A stretch of DNA of 64,000 bases from assembly GCF_004335085.1 (NCBI RefSeq), contig NZ_RQRS01000024.1:1-64000 (forward strand), in the 5' to 3' direction. A program made the translations under genes and the position numbers. The notes beneath the pieces are model-generated. The model saw nothing but the letters and a program-made list of their open reading frames with translations, was not told the origin of the DNA and did not search any database. The DNA comes from Pedobacter nototheniae (GTDB taxonomy: Bacteria > Bacteroidota > Bacteroidia > Sphingobacteriales > Sphingobacteriaceae). Of the stretch, positions 53,609 through 62,614 are shown piece by piece (position 1 is the first letter of the stretch; each line of letters opens with the position of its first letter).

Positions 53609-53940
53609 TTAGTTTGAGGGTTAAAATCGTTTGTTTATTAACCATGAGTTTATTTCTGGTAATTTATTAAATAATTCTTCTTTTCCGCTGTCCCGTCTGG
53701 CAAGACAAATCTTTATTCCGCCGCCGCGGTGGCTTTATTCTTTTTGACAACAAAAAGAACCAAAAATTGTCGGCTTGCAATTTTTCTGTTTAAGGCAGTG
53801 GGTAGGCTTGGATTGTGCTTCCCGAATAATTGACCATGCCGATTGGAAGCTTAACGAAGAAACAGTAGTTTGGACTTGTTAGTATTTTAAGCGATCGCTA
53901 AACTAACTTTCAATTATTTACCATCTTTTCCGATTACGCC

Positions 53941-54150
53941 CAGGCATAGCAGCATTTCGCAGGATAGCTCATTATAATTCTTGTACTTATTTTCATTATC
54001 CGAATAACCAAAGGAATATGCAGCGAGGGTTGGGATTGCGAATTGGGTTAAGCCTCATATTACTGCTTTAAGAATTATAATGCTGCTATGCAAGAAGGGT
54101 GCCAGCCTTGACTTTTGGTTACCTTTTTGTTAAGAAAAAGGTACGATGCC
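53941..54150 (+). repeat. Repeat module A, copy 3
   Basis: 210 bases. The split arm of the inverted repeat is GCATAGCAGCAT at 53944-53955 plus CATTATAATTCT at 53970-53981. The contiguous arm is 54071-54091 (AGAATTATAATG then CTGCTATGC). A palindrome of the GTACC(T)5 type is at its right edge, with one mismatch. Confidence 0.87.
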
Positions 54151-54642
54151 TGTCTGGCAAGACAATGTTTTCCGCTGCCGCGGGGGCCTTATTCTTTTTG
54201 ACAACAAAAAGAACCAAAAATTGTCGGCTCGCAATTTTTCTGTTTAAGGTAGTGAGTGGGCTTTGATTGTGCTTCCCGAATAATTGACCATGCCGATTGG
54301 GAGCTTAACGAAGAAACAGTGGTTTGGACTTGTTAGTGTTTTAAGCGATCGCTAAACTAACTTTCAATTATTTACCATCTTTTCCGATTACGCCCGTCTG
54401 GCAAGACAAATCTTTATTCCGCTGCCGCGGTGGCTTTATTCTTTTTGACAACAAAAAGAACCAAAAATTGTCGGCTTGCAATTTTTCTGTTTAAGGTAGT
54501 GGGTAGGCTTGGATTGTGCTTCCCGAATAATTGACCATGCCGATTGGGAGCTTAACGAAGAAACAGTGGTTTGGATTTGTTAGTGTTTTAAGCAATCGCT
54601 AAACTAACTTTAATTAAAATCACTATCCTTCCCGATTACGCC

Positions 54643-54850
54643 AGGCATAGCAGCATTTCGCAGCATAGCTCATTATAATTCTTGTACTTAATTCGTTTTA
54701 CGAATAACCAAAGGAATATGCAGCGGGCGCAGGATTGTGTTTTGGGCTAAGCCTCATATTACTGCAGTCAGAATTATAATGGTGCTATGTAAGAAAGGGT
54801 GCCAGCCTTGACTTTTGGGTACCTTTTTGTTAAGAAAAAGGTACGAAGCC
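54643..54850 (+). repeat. Repeat module A, copy 4
   Basis: 208 bases. The split arm of the inverted repeat is at 54645-54656 plus 54671-54682 and the contiguous arm at 54770-54790 with two substitutions. The GTACCTTTTT/AAAAAGGTAC palindrome is intact near 54818-54843. Confidence 0.86.
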
Positions 54851-55091
54851 TGTCTGGCAAGACAAATCTTTATTCCGCTGCCGCGGTGGCTTTATTCTTT
54901 TTGACAACAAAAAGAACCAAAAATTGTCGGCTTGCAATTTTTCTGTTTAAGGCAGTGGGTGGGATTAGACTGTGCTACCCGAATAATTGACTATGCCGAT
55001 TTGGGGCTTAACGAAGAAACAGTACTTTAAATTTATTAGTAAATTAAAAGAGTAGTAAAAAAAATGACGATTAATAAAACTTCAATAAAAC

Positions 55092-55099
55092 TACCTTTG
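55092..55099 (+). promoter_or_regulatory. -7 element before the 2-hydroxyacid dehydrogenase
   Basis: TACCTTTG matches TAnnTTTG and lies seven bases before the ATG at 55107, so the transcript would have almost no leader. No -33 TTTG is seen. Confidence 0.45.
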
Positions 55100-55106
55100 T
55101 TAAAAT

Positions 55107-56069
55107 ATGATGAAAGTATTTATAAGCGGCAACATAGCCGAAAGCGGCATAAAACTACTCGAAGAAAACAATATCTCCATTACCCAATGGAAAGAGGGCA
55201 GACAAATTACAGCAGAAGAATTGATTAATGCTTGTAAACAAAACGATGCCCTAATTAGTGTTGGTCCTAACAAAATCAACGCAGACTTTTTAAATGCCTG
55301 CAAGCATTTAAAAGTAATAGCATTGCACTCCGTAGGTTTTGATAAAGTAGATATTAAAGAAGCAAAAAAATTAAACATCCCAATTGGTAACACACCAGGT
55401 GTTTTAAGTGGCGCCACGGCAGATACCGCCTTTTTGTTAATGCTTGCTGTTTCAAGAAAAGCATTTTATCTTCATAAAAAAATTATTAACGGGCAATGGC
55501 GTAATTATGAACCTGTACGAGAATTAGGCGTTGAGTTAAACGGCAAAACACTAGGTATTTTTGGTATGGGGAAAATAGGGCTGGAGATGGCTAAAAAATG
55601 TATTGGCGCTTACCAAATGCCTGTAATTTATCATAATAGAAATCGCAATGATGAAGCTGAGAAAGCCATTGGAGCAAAATATGTTTCCTTTGAAGAACTT
55701 TTAGCGCAAAGCGATATACTCTCGGTTCATACTGCACTAACTCCCGAAACTAAAGATAAATTTACATCGACAGTTTTTAAACAAATGAAACCATCTTCTA
55801 TCTTCATTAATACCGCTAGAGGAGGAATTCATAACGAAAGTGATTTACTGGAGGCTTTACAAATAGGAGAAATATGGGGTGCCGGTTTGGACGTAACCAA
55901 TCCTGAGCCTATGCAAAAAGACAATCCTTTATTAAATATGGAAAATGTAGCTATACTACCACATATAGGTTCGGCAACAATAGAAACCAGGACAGCAATG
56001 GCCAATATTATTGCGAAAAATATTATTGCAGGCTTAAAAGGGGAGCCTTTGCCTTACGAGGTTAAATAA
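55107..56069 (+). CDS. D-isomer-specific 2-hydroxyacid dehydrogenase
   Basis: A 320-residue cytoplasmic oxidoreductase that reduces 2-keto acids with NAD(P)H. The NAD-binding motif is GIFGMGKIGLEMAKKC at about 150-165. Catalytic residues lie in NTARGG (Arg), NPEPMQKDNPL (Glu) and LPHIGSAT (His). The family resembles glyoxylate/hydroxypyruvate reductases; exact substrate unknown. The start could be either of two adjacent ATG codons. It is a lone gene between a repeat cluster and a terminator. Confidence 0.93.
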   Translation: MMKVFISGNIAESGIKLLEENNISITQWKEGRQITAEELINACKQNDALISVGPNKINADFLNACKHLKVIALHSVGFDKVDIKEAKKLNIPIGNTPGVLSGATADTAFLLMLAVSRKAFYLHKKIINGQWRNYEPVRELGVELNGKTLGIFGMGKIGLEMAKKCIGAYQMPVIYHNRNRNDEAEKAIGAKYVSFEELLAQSDILSVHTALTPETKDKFTSTVFKQMKPSSIFINTARGGIHNESDLLEALQIGEIWGAGLDVTNPEPMQKDNPLLNMENVAILPHIGSATIETRTAMANIIAKNIIAGLKGEPLPYEVK

Positions 56070-56072
56070 CAA

Positions 56073-56107
56073 AAAAGCTGCAATTACTTCTGTTAAATGC
56101 AGCTTTT
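56073..56107 (+). terminator. Terminator of the dehydrogenase gene
   Basis: A 10-bp perfect stem (AAAAGCTGCA at 56073-56082, TGCAGCTTTT at 56098-56107) encloses a 15-nt loop, four bases past the stop codon; it also faces the convergent gene. Confidence 0.85.
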
Positions 56108-56146
56108 CGACCTAAAATGAAAATAGTTTTTTAATATTTATCCAGA

Positions 56147-56995
56147 TTATTTTCTATATAGAGGACATCTTTTTAATAAATATTCTAACGGATTGCTGTA
56201 AGAACCATCTACATTAGTGAAAAATGCTTTGTGGCTTTGGTTGTAAATACTGGCGTTATTATCCATATAAATATGCAAGCTTACACTTACCTCATAACGT
56301 TGGGCAGCATTGCTATAGCTAGAATTAGAGCTCGAAACACCTTTAACCTTGTCCCCATCATCTCTTTTAACTTTGGTATCCGAACTACCGCCCGAATAAC
56401 TGGTTTGATAACCTTTAGTTTGTAAAACCGCACCATCTATAATGTATTCGACGCCCAAAATATCGCAGATATTCTTCATCGTAAAGCCCATTAGCTTTTC
56501 TTTGGTTACACCTGCCTGAATAAGCATTGCGTTGGTTGTTCTCGGATCAAGAATAGTGTAACCAGCTGAATGTTGACTTAATATTCCATAAGCATCTTCT
56601 TGTGCCTTGTAGCCAACTTGATCAGCGCCTTGCTGGTTATCCATAAGGAAAGTGAAAGGTAAAATGGCAATTTTATTGTGGTGATCTACAGGTGTTGCAG
56701 ACATGGATACTACATCTTTTTGACGTTCTTGTGCAGGTAAAGATTGCTGATTAAAGATTTCCACTCTGCCACTGGCATGAATAATTTTTAAAATTTCTGA
56801 TTTTTTTAATACATACTCTAAGGTTTCACCTTGGTATACAAAAGAAACATCATCGGGAGTTATTTTAGTTACTTTCCCTTTTAGTTCCTCTCCATTAATC
56901 TTTTGGATGATATCCAATTTCAGATTGGTTTTGGATTGAGCATAAACGTTTAATGATAGAATTGTGGCAATAGCCAATACGCAGAGCTGTTTCAT
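56147..56995 (-). CDS. Exported CsgG/TolB-like protein of unknown function
   Basis: A 282-residue protein with a signal peptide (1-19, LSLNVYAQ). A small N-terminal beta domain (about 25-85, INGEELKGKVTKITPDDVSF) precedes a domain of the CsgG or TolB-amidohydrolase-like kind, with KIAILPFTFLMDNQQGADQV, SQHSAGYTILDPRTTNAMLI and DILGVEYIIDGAVLQTKG (about 105-210). This fold occurs in proteins that build outer-membrane assemblies, but several CsgG hallmarks (lipobox, pore strands) are absent. A low-complexity Ser/Asp/Lys stretch follows (about 212-232). Function unknown. Confidence 0.7.
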   Translation of the reverse strand: MKQLCVLAIATILSLNVYAQSKTNLKLDIIQKINGEELKGKVTKITPDDVSFVYQGETLEYVLKKSEILKIIHASGRVEIFNQQSLPAQERQKDVVSMSATPVDHHNKIAILPFTFLMDNQQGADQVGYKAQEDAYGILSQHSAGYTILDPRTTNAMLIQAGVTKEKLMGFTMKNICDILGVEYIIDGAVLQTKGYQTSYSGGSSDTKVKRDDGDKVKGVSSSNSSYSNAAQRYEVSVSLHIYMDNNASIYNQSHKAFFTNVDGSYSNPLEYLLKRCPLYRK

Positions 56996-57134
56996 ATGGG
57001 ATGATTTTATATCAAAAATAATAATTCTGCTGAGAATTTGTATAAATCTATACTTCGAATTTAAAGTGGAAATATTCTTATTCTGCTTATTGTTCTTTAA
57101 AATATAAGATTAGGTGGAGAAGAATTAAAAAAAA

Positions 57135-57158
57135 ATGCCGGGTGAAAACATCCGGCAT
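57135..57158 (-). terminator. Terminator of the MG2/plug protein gene
   Basis: ATGCCGGG at 57135-57142 pairs with TCCGGCAT at 57151-57158 (one G-T pair), enclosing an 8-nt loop, with an A run on its left flank that reads as T on the minus strand. It lies 26 bases past the stop of the gene at 57185-59911. Confidence 0.78.
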
Positions 57159-57184
57159 TGTGTAGAAAATATATAAACTAAATA

Positions 57185-59911
57185 TTACTTTACAGTATAT
57201 TTAAAAACCGAGCGACCTAAATTGCCACTTCCATCAATTCCTTCAACTACAACTTTATACTGTCCTCTGCCATCAGCATTGTAAAACTCAAAAGAAGCAT
57301 TTCCACTTGCATCTGTTATTACTTTAGGATTCCAGTAAATTGTTGTTCTTAAATCATTACGGTTTAAGTTCGCTGGCACATCATATTTTGGCACATAAAA
57401 TTGACGATCTTTATTATAACCCTGTGGCGAAAATGTAATTTCGTAATTTTTAGGTAACATATCTAGCAATTGACTTTTCGAAATCTTAGTACCCTTTGGA
57501 GCTTTTTTCTGATTAACCACAATAACGCCATTTACGTTGTTTGCCCTGTTTACAAGACCAAGTTCATCTCTTAAAAATACTTCTACTGATTCTATATTGC
57601 CAGCTTCTAGCGTATTCAGTTGGTTTACATCCATCATCATTCCATTTATAAATACGCCCATCGGTATTTTTTTGCCAGCGTTATAATCTCTAGAAACATA
57701 AAAATTATTATCCACAAACGTTACCCCCGGAAGCATAGTTTGCAGGCAATTAATTAATAAATTACAGCCTGTAAGTCTATCTCCAGAAATTTCATGATCG
57801 GCTATTTGACTTAATCCAGTTAATGCAGGGTAATCTTTATGGCTTACCTTAGGTATTGCTGCACCTTTAATGGTAATATCTTTCAATGTATGCAGATAAG
57901 AATATTGTTTTTGACTATTTGCCAGATAGGTTGTTAAGGCACTATCTATATTTAAAACTTCTTCAGGTGCATTTAAGCTTCTGCTAATGGTTGGGGTAGG
58001 CGATCCATTTAAACTAATTACCATCGCCTTATAGTTTGTATTATATTTTGCAGTAATGGTAACCTTAGATGAATCGTTAAAAACAAGGTTAGAAAATTTA
58101 AAATTGCCAACTGGATCTGTAGTGCCTTCTAAATTAAGGCGTTTATCAGGAACTGTTAATAAAAGCGCTCCTTTTCTTACCGGAATACCATTAGCCATTC
58201 TTAAAATACCTGTTACCTCAATACCTTGCTCAGGTAAAAAATCAACTTTAGGTAATTTGCCTGCAATAATATCAGTATAAGAATAACTACGGTAACCCTG
58301 AGTTAACAAAAGAACATCTAAATCTGCACTCTTCTTAGCATCGGTATTGTTAAAGTAATAATTAGGTTTTTCAATGTAACCTTTAACATCACTACTCAAT
58401 AATAAGCCAGTAAAAATGGTGCTGGCTCCATCTTCATTAAAAGGAACTTTAGTTTCATCAATAACAGAAACTGAGAAATTGCCTGCAACTGGTAATGCAT
58501 CTTTTTTAGCCGCTAAATTAATTTTAACCTTTTTCTTTACGCCATAAGCTGGCAATGGACTAGTTACATTTAAGGTTAAACCACTTTTATGTTGTACAAA
58601 AATAATTCGCTCACTAAGGGGTTTACCGTTTTCAGCAAATAGAGTAAATTGAGCAATACCTGCCGGAAACTTAGATTTTAAAATAGATGTAGAATATTCC
58701 TTACTTGAAAGTGCAGTTTGTGCGCCGTAGCAAATAACCCCTTTGCTTTGTGCAATTAGGTAAAACTTCTTGCCTTGATTTTGTTGAAAAAATACCTCAT
58801 TAGAAGCAATTTTTACAATTATATTCTCTGGATTACTATTGTCGGCCACAATGGTAATACCTGAAGCATCTACAGCTGGCAATGTAGCATTTTGCGTTGT
58901 ACCATCCGAATAAGTTACGGCAGCTTTATAGGTTTTACCAGCTTCGGCCGCTAATGTAAAAGTGCCCATGCCCAAATGTTGAGCTGTAAAAACTGCTACT
59001 TGTTTCCCATCATTATCCGTTACAATACCTTTAGCGCTAATACCCAAACCATCGCTTTTAATTGCTTTAAAGGCAACTTTAGTAGTTAACCCAGCAACTA
59101 GTTTGCCACCCTCAGGGAAAAACTGAATATCCTTACTTACAATAGCCGTTTTTAAAGGAAAGCTATTAGTAATTACATCTTTTTCTGTTGTATTGATACT
59201 GGTAATTAATTGGCCCTTTTGTAATTGATATTCAGCTTTTTGATTAGCTGTCATATTAATAGTTAAAAAGCCATTGGCATCTGTAGTTCCTCTACCTTTA
59301 GCAATTACAGTATAGCTTGTAACCACTTGCCAGCTTACATTTCTGTTGGCATATGGTTTATTGTTTGCATCTTTAAATTGGACGCGTGCATCAATCTTTT
59401 CCTGTTTATCTGTAGAAGAATTTTTCAGCGTAATATTTGTTTTAACTTCTTTATCAATTGCCTCACCCACAAAAAAGGCTTTATTGAAAAAAGCTGGATC
59501 ACTTGCATTTAGCATCCACATGGTATAAGCACGAAGATGATAATTGCCTTGTTTATAATTTACCTGATCTAATGGAATGTTACCACTAGCTGTGCCATCA
59601 GTGAGGGGTAATTTTATGGTTTGAATAAGTGAATCTCGTTGATTGATTACATCAACATATATGATTTTACTTAATCCTGAGAGAAAATTTTGATTCTCGG
59701 TAACATAAGCTTTAAACCAGATGGTATCTGCTACGGCATAATAAGGCTTATCAAAATGCAAGTAAATTTTTTCTGCAGGATAGTCGTTTAAAACTTTATT
59801 GGTTTTATTAATTATGGTATTAATGCTAATGGTATCGGTTTGTGCCGATGAACTAAGGTTTAGTACTGATATAAAGGCAACTAATATTAATAAAACTCTA
59901 AAAATCTTCAT
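57185..59911 (-). CDS. MG2-type envelope protein with a TonB-plug-like domain
   Basis: A 908-residue exported protein. Signal peptide 1-23 (LNLSSSAQ). The first module is MG2-like: YPAEKIYLHFDKPYYAVADT at about 39-58, then GNYHLRAYTMWMLN. Several beta modules follow, then a plug-like domain near 700-815 (GCNLLINCLQTMLPGVTFVD, IPMGVFINGMMMDVNQLNTL, ANNVNGVIVVNQKK). The end has TTIYWNPKVITDASGNASFE. Such proteins are common and poorly studied in Bacteroidota; they share features with receptors but have no barrel. It is the paralog of the protein at 28094-30640. Lone gene. Confidence 0.82.
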   Translation of the reverse strand: MKIFRVLLILVAFISVLNLSSSAQTDTISINTIINKTNKVLNDYPAEKIYLHFDKPYYAVADTIWFKAYVTENQNFLSGLSKIIYVDVINQRDSLIQTIKLPLTDGTASGNIPLDQVNYKQGNYHLRAYTMWMLNASDPAFFNKAFFVGEAIDKEVKTNITLKNSSTDKQEKIDARVQFKDANNKPYANRNVSWQVVTSYTVIAKGRGTTDANGFLTINMTANQKAEYQLQKGQLITSINTTEKDVITNSFPLKTAIVSKDIQFFPEGGKLVAGLTTKVAFKAIKSDGLGISAKGIVTDNDGKQVAVFTAQHLGMGTFTLAAEAGKTYKAAVTYSDGTTQNATLPAVDASGITIVADNSNPENIIVKIASNEVFFQQNQGKKFYLIAQSKGVICYGAQTALSSKEYSTSILKSKFPAGIAQFTLFAENGKPLSERIIFVQHKSGLTLNVTSPLPAYGVKKKVKINLAAKKDALPVAGNFSVSVIDETKVPFNEDGASTIFTGLLLSSDVKGYIEKPNYYFNNTDAKKSADLDVLLLTQGYRSYSYTDIIAGKLPKVDFLPEQGIEVTGILRMANGIPVRKGALLLTVPDKRLNLEGTTDPVGNFKFSNLVFNDSSKVTITAKYNTNYKAMVISLNGSPTPTISRSLNAPEEVLNIDSALTTYLANSQKQYSYLHTLKDITIKGAAIPKVSHKDYPALTGLSQIADHEISGDRLTGCNLLINCLQTMLPGVTFVDNNFYVSRDYNAGKKIPMGVFINGMMMDVNQLNTLEAGNIESVEVFLRDELGLVNRANNVNGVIVVNQKKAPKGTKISKSQLLDMLPKNYEITFSPQGYNKDRQFYVPKYDVPANLNRNDLRTTIYWNPKVITDASGNASFEFYNADGRGQYKVVVEGIDGSGNLGRSVFKYTVK

Positions 59912-60013
59912 GAATTGGAAATTAAATACTAAGAGGTAAATATATCCAATTATAAATAGAGCACCTAAAATGTTATCAGGTTTAACACTTTTTTACATTA
60001 AAATAATGCGGAG

Positions 60014-60664
60014 TTCCACTGCTACTGAGGCTTCTTTTCTTTTGTCACAAAAAGAAACAAAGTGTCGGCTTGCAATTTTTCTATTTAAGGCCGTAGGTAT
60101 GCTTTGCTTGTGCTCCCGGAATAATTGACCATGCCGATTGGGAGCTTAAAGAAAAAACATTGGTTTGGACTTGTAAGGGAGGATACGCGATCGCTAAACT
60201 AACTTCAATTATATGACTATCATCTCCGATTACGCCTGGGCATAGCAGCATTTCGCAGAATAGCTCATTGGAATTCTTTGTACCTACTCCGTTTTACGAA
60301 TAACCAAAGGAATATGCAGCGAGCGCAGGATTGCGTGTTGGGCTAAGCCTCATATTACTGCAGTCAGAATTATAATGTTGCTATGCAAGAAAGGATGCAA
60401 GCCCTGACTTTTGGGTACCTTTTTGTTAAGAAAAAGGTACAAAGCCCGTCTGGCAAGACAATTCTTTTTTCTCTGCCACGGTGGTTTCTTTTTCTTTTGT
60501 CACCAAAAGAAACAAAAGTGTCGGCTTGCAATTTTTCTATTTAAGAAAGTGGGTAGGATTTGATTGTGCCTCCCGAAAACTTGACCATGCCGATTGGGAG
60601 CTTAAAGAAGAAACAGTGGTTTGGACTTGTTGGCGAATTAAAAAGGTTGCTAAACCAATTCAAG
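60014..60664 (+). repeat. Composite repeat cluster 3 (order B-A-B)
   Basis: Modules: B about 60014-60236 (5'-truncated), A 60237-60445, B 60446-about 60664 (its last part decayed). It is more diverged from clusters 1 and 2 than they are from each other: the B hairpin has another sequence and the downstream text reads CTTAAAGAAGAAACAGTGG instead of CTTAACGAAG. It lies between two genes transcribed on the minus strand and contains no plausible gene. Confidence 0.87.
60237..60445 (+). repeat. Repeat module A, copy 5
   Basis: 209 bases. The split arm of the inverted repeat is GCATAGCAGCAT at 60240-60251 plus a second part near 60266-60277 with two changes. The contiguous arm is 60366-60386 with one change. 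A GTACC(T)5/(A)5GGTAC palindrome lies at its right edge. Confidence 0.85.
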
Positions 60665-60696
60665 ATTTGTTAGGCATGATGAGCGTTTAAACAAAA

Positions 60697-60725
60697 AAAA
60701 AGGTTGCTTTATGGGCAACCTTTTT
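60697..60725 (-). terminator. Terminator of the nitroreductase gene
   Basis: An 11-bp stem (60697-60707 with 60715-60725, core GGTTGC/GCAACC) with A and T runs, 31 bases past the stop of the minus-strand nitroreductase gene. Confidence 0.85.
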
Positions 60726-60756
60726 AATGCAATGATAAAAACTGCAAAATGTTAAA

Positions 60757-61389
60757 TTATTTATACTCAATTAAAAACTCGTTTAAAGGCGTACGTACTT
60801 TTTTAAGATTTACTAACCAATCACCTTCAGCATCGCGATGCCCTAAAGGAAGTAAAGTAACACTACGTAAACCTTGTTTATCCAATCCTAATAATTTATC
60901 TAATTCAGGGCCATTAAAACCTTCCATTGGAGTAGCATCTACCTGTAAGCTTGCAGCCTCAGCAATTGCAATACCAAAACCAATGTAAGCCTGGCGAGCA
61001 GCGTGATTAAAGTTTTCTTCAGCCGTTCTTGATAAGATCATACCTTTTAACTGTGCTTTATATGCATCAGTTGCATTTTCAGGTAAGCCACGCTCAGCAT
61101 TCATTCTGCTAAAAACGTTATCAATTCCTTCTTCCGTATAATTTTCGCTAGCAGCAAAAACCAATAGGTGAGAAGAATCTATAATTTGTGATTGGTTAAA
61201 AGCAATTGGAGCAATTTTTTCTTTCAACTCTTGGTTCGTAATCACGATAACTTTAAAAGGTTGTAAGCCAGATGAAGTAGGCGCTAAATGCGCAGCGGCT
61301 ATAATTTTATCAACCTTTTCTTGATCAACTGGCTGACCATTCATTTTTTTAACGGCATAACGCCAGTTTAGGGCATCTATTAAGCTCAT
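60757..61389 (-). CDS. NAD(P)H nitroreductase-family oxidoreductase
   Basis: A 210-residue flavin enzyme of the NfsB/YdgI-like group. The FMN-binding N terminus reads ALNWRYAVKKMNGQPVDQEK, then APTSSGLQPFKVIVITNQEL; the C-terminal part has GFNGPELDKLLGLDKQGLRS and LPLGHRDAEGDW. Such enzymes reduce nitro compounds, quinones or flavins; physiological substrate unknown. Lone gene between repeat cluster 3 and the EEP/rhomboid genes. Confidence 0.93.
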   Translation of the reverse strand: MSLIDALNWRYAVKKMNGQPVDQEKVDKIIAAAHLAPTSSGLQPFKVIVITNQELKEKIAPIAFNQSQIIDSSHLLVFAASENYTEEGIDNVFSRMNAERGLPENATDAYKAQLKGMILSRTAEENFNHAARQAYIGFGIAIAEAASLQVDATPMEGFNGPELDKLLGLDKQGLRSVTLLPLGHRDAEGDWLVNLKKVRTPLNEFLIEYK

Positions 61390-61504
61390 ATTATAAGTTT
61401 TTTATTTTCTATTAATGAAACAAATATCACTAATAACTTAACACTCTTTGTTGATGTATGGTAAGAATTACCAGCACTATCTTAAAGGATACTGAATTAA
61501 AATT

Positions 61505-62614
61505 TTAATTAGGCAAAAATTTAATATCACTGCGCACAGGGAAATGATCTGATAGTTTAGCCTGTGTGATGTGGTAATTTAGAATTTCCAGTTGCTTGCT
61601 GGTGGCAATATAATCTATTTGGAAGTTAGGAAATTTGCCATTATAAGTTCTACCCAAGCCTGAGCCTTTTTTAATAAACGCGTTGTTTAAACCTGTTGTA
61701 ATTTGAGTAACTACATACGAAGCAGGTGTATCGTTAAAATCGCCGGCAATTAAATATGGCGTTTCACAGGTCGCCATTTCTTTCTTCATAATATCCACCT
61801 GATTGCTTCTTTTTAGGAATGCACTTTTAAGCATTTTTAAAATTCTTTTTGATGGCTGAATCTCGGTGTTCATTTCTTTTACCTTATCCAAATAATCGTA
61901 ATCCTGTTTTTCGAAAGAGATAGATTGAAAATGTACGTTATAAATTCTTAAAGTTTTTAAGCCCATTTGTAAATCTGCATAAATGCTCATATTGCCAGCA
62001 ATGCCTTGTTCAAATGGTATTTTACCAGTATTTATGATTTTGTATTTAGAAAAAATAGCTAAACCATTTGCCTCGTACTCGTTTTTATTAGTGGGTACAA
62101 AATAATAATACTTAGTGTTTAATAAGGCTTTTAAGCTATCAATTGTATCAAAAGAGCCTTTATAACGCGTATAAAATTCCTGAAAGCAAATAATATCAGG
62201 GTTTTGATCTTTAACAACTTTCAACATTTTTTCTTTTACAGATTCAGTATTATTTTCTCCATAAAGTTTAAAACTGTGTACGTTATAAGTCATCATTCTG
62301 ATGCTGCCCTCTGATTTTTCGGCACGCCCTTCGCTACCACCAAAAGCAAGTGTAGCCCTAAGGGTTTTATAACCAAAAGCAATTACGGCTAAAGTAAGAA
62401 TTGCAAAAAGCCACTTTTTATTGAGCGACCACCAAATTAGAAGGATAACATTTCCTAGTAGCGAGAAAGGGTAAGCCAACCCAAAAAAGGCAATTATTGC
62501 ATGCTTGCGAGGATCCATACTTCCTGCCAAAGTACCAAGCAGCAGAAAAATAGCCAATACAATAGCAATGGGTATAAGTAATTTATCAAAGAAACTATAT
62601 TTCTTTTTTGCCAT
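61505..62614 (-). CDS. Endonuclease/exonuclease/phosphatase-family membrane protein
   Basis: A 369-residue protein with two or three N-terminal membrane helices (about 9-30, 36-60, 66-88) and an EEP catalytic domain: MTYNVHSFKLYG, DIICFQEFYTRY (Glu), YLIAGDFNDTPAS (Asp/Asn) and a final SDHFPVRSDI (Asp-His). The fold covers nucleases, sphingomyelinases and inositol phosphatases; substrate unknown. The active domain would face the cytoplasm or periplasm depending on helix number. Its start overlaps the stop of the upstream rhomboid gene by one base (TAATG), so the two are coupled. Confidence 0.92.
   Translation of the reverse strand: MAKKKYSFFDKLLIPIAIVLAIFLLLGTLAGSMDPRKHAIIAFFGLAYPFSLLGNVILLIWWSLNKKWLFAILTLAVIAFGYKTLRATLAFGGSEGRAEKSEGSIRMMTYNVHSFKLYGENNTESVKEKMLKVVKDQNPDIICFQEFYTRYKGSFDTIDSLKALLNTKYYYFVPTNKNEYEANGLAIFSKYKIINTGKIPFEQGIAGNMSIYADLQMGLKTLRIYNVHFQSISFEKQDYDYLDKVKEMNTEIQPSKRILKMLKSAFLKRSNQVDIMKKEMATCETPYLIAGDFNDTPASYVVTQITTGLNNAFIKKGSGLGRTYNGKFPNFQIDYIATSKQLEILNYHITQAKLSDHFPVRSDIKFLPN

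Larger units (their letters stand above)
53692..55045 (+). repeat. Composite repeat cluster 2 (order B-A-B-B-A-B)
   Basis: Modules: B 53692-53940, A 53941-54150, B 54151-54394, B about 54395-54642, A 54643-54850, B 54851-about 55045 (3' end decayed). The third B follows the second directly at the junction CGATTACGCC/CGTCTGG, so one A has been lost or was never there. Each B opens with CGTCTGGCAAGACAA and ends CGATTACGCC, and carries the palindrome AGCGATCGCT (or a variant) near its end. The modules match cluster 1 (inverted) and cluster 3. The 83 bases before 53692 and the 61 bases after 55045 show no gene. Confidence 0.9.

Noticed and set aside
53692..55045. Possible CRISPR array
   Set aside because: The repeating units are 200-250 bases long, with few copies and no short identical repeats with unique spacers; no cas genes lie nearby.
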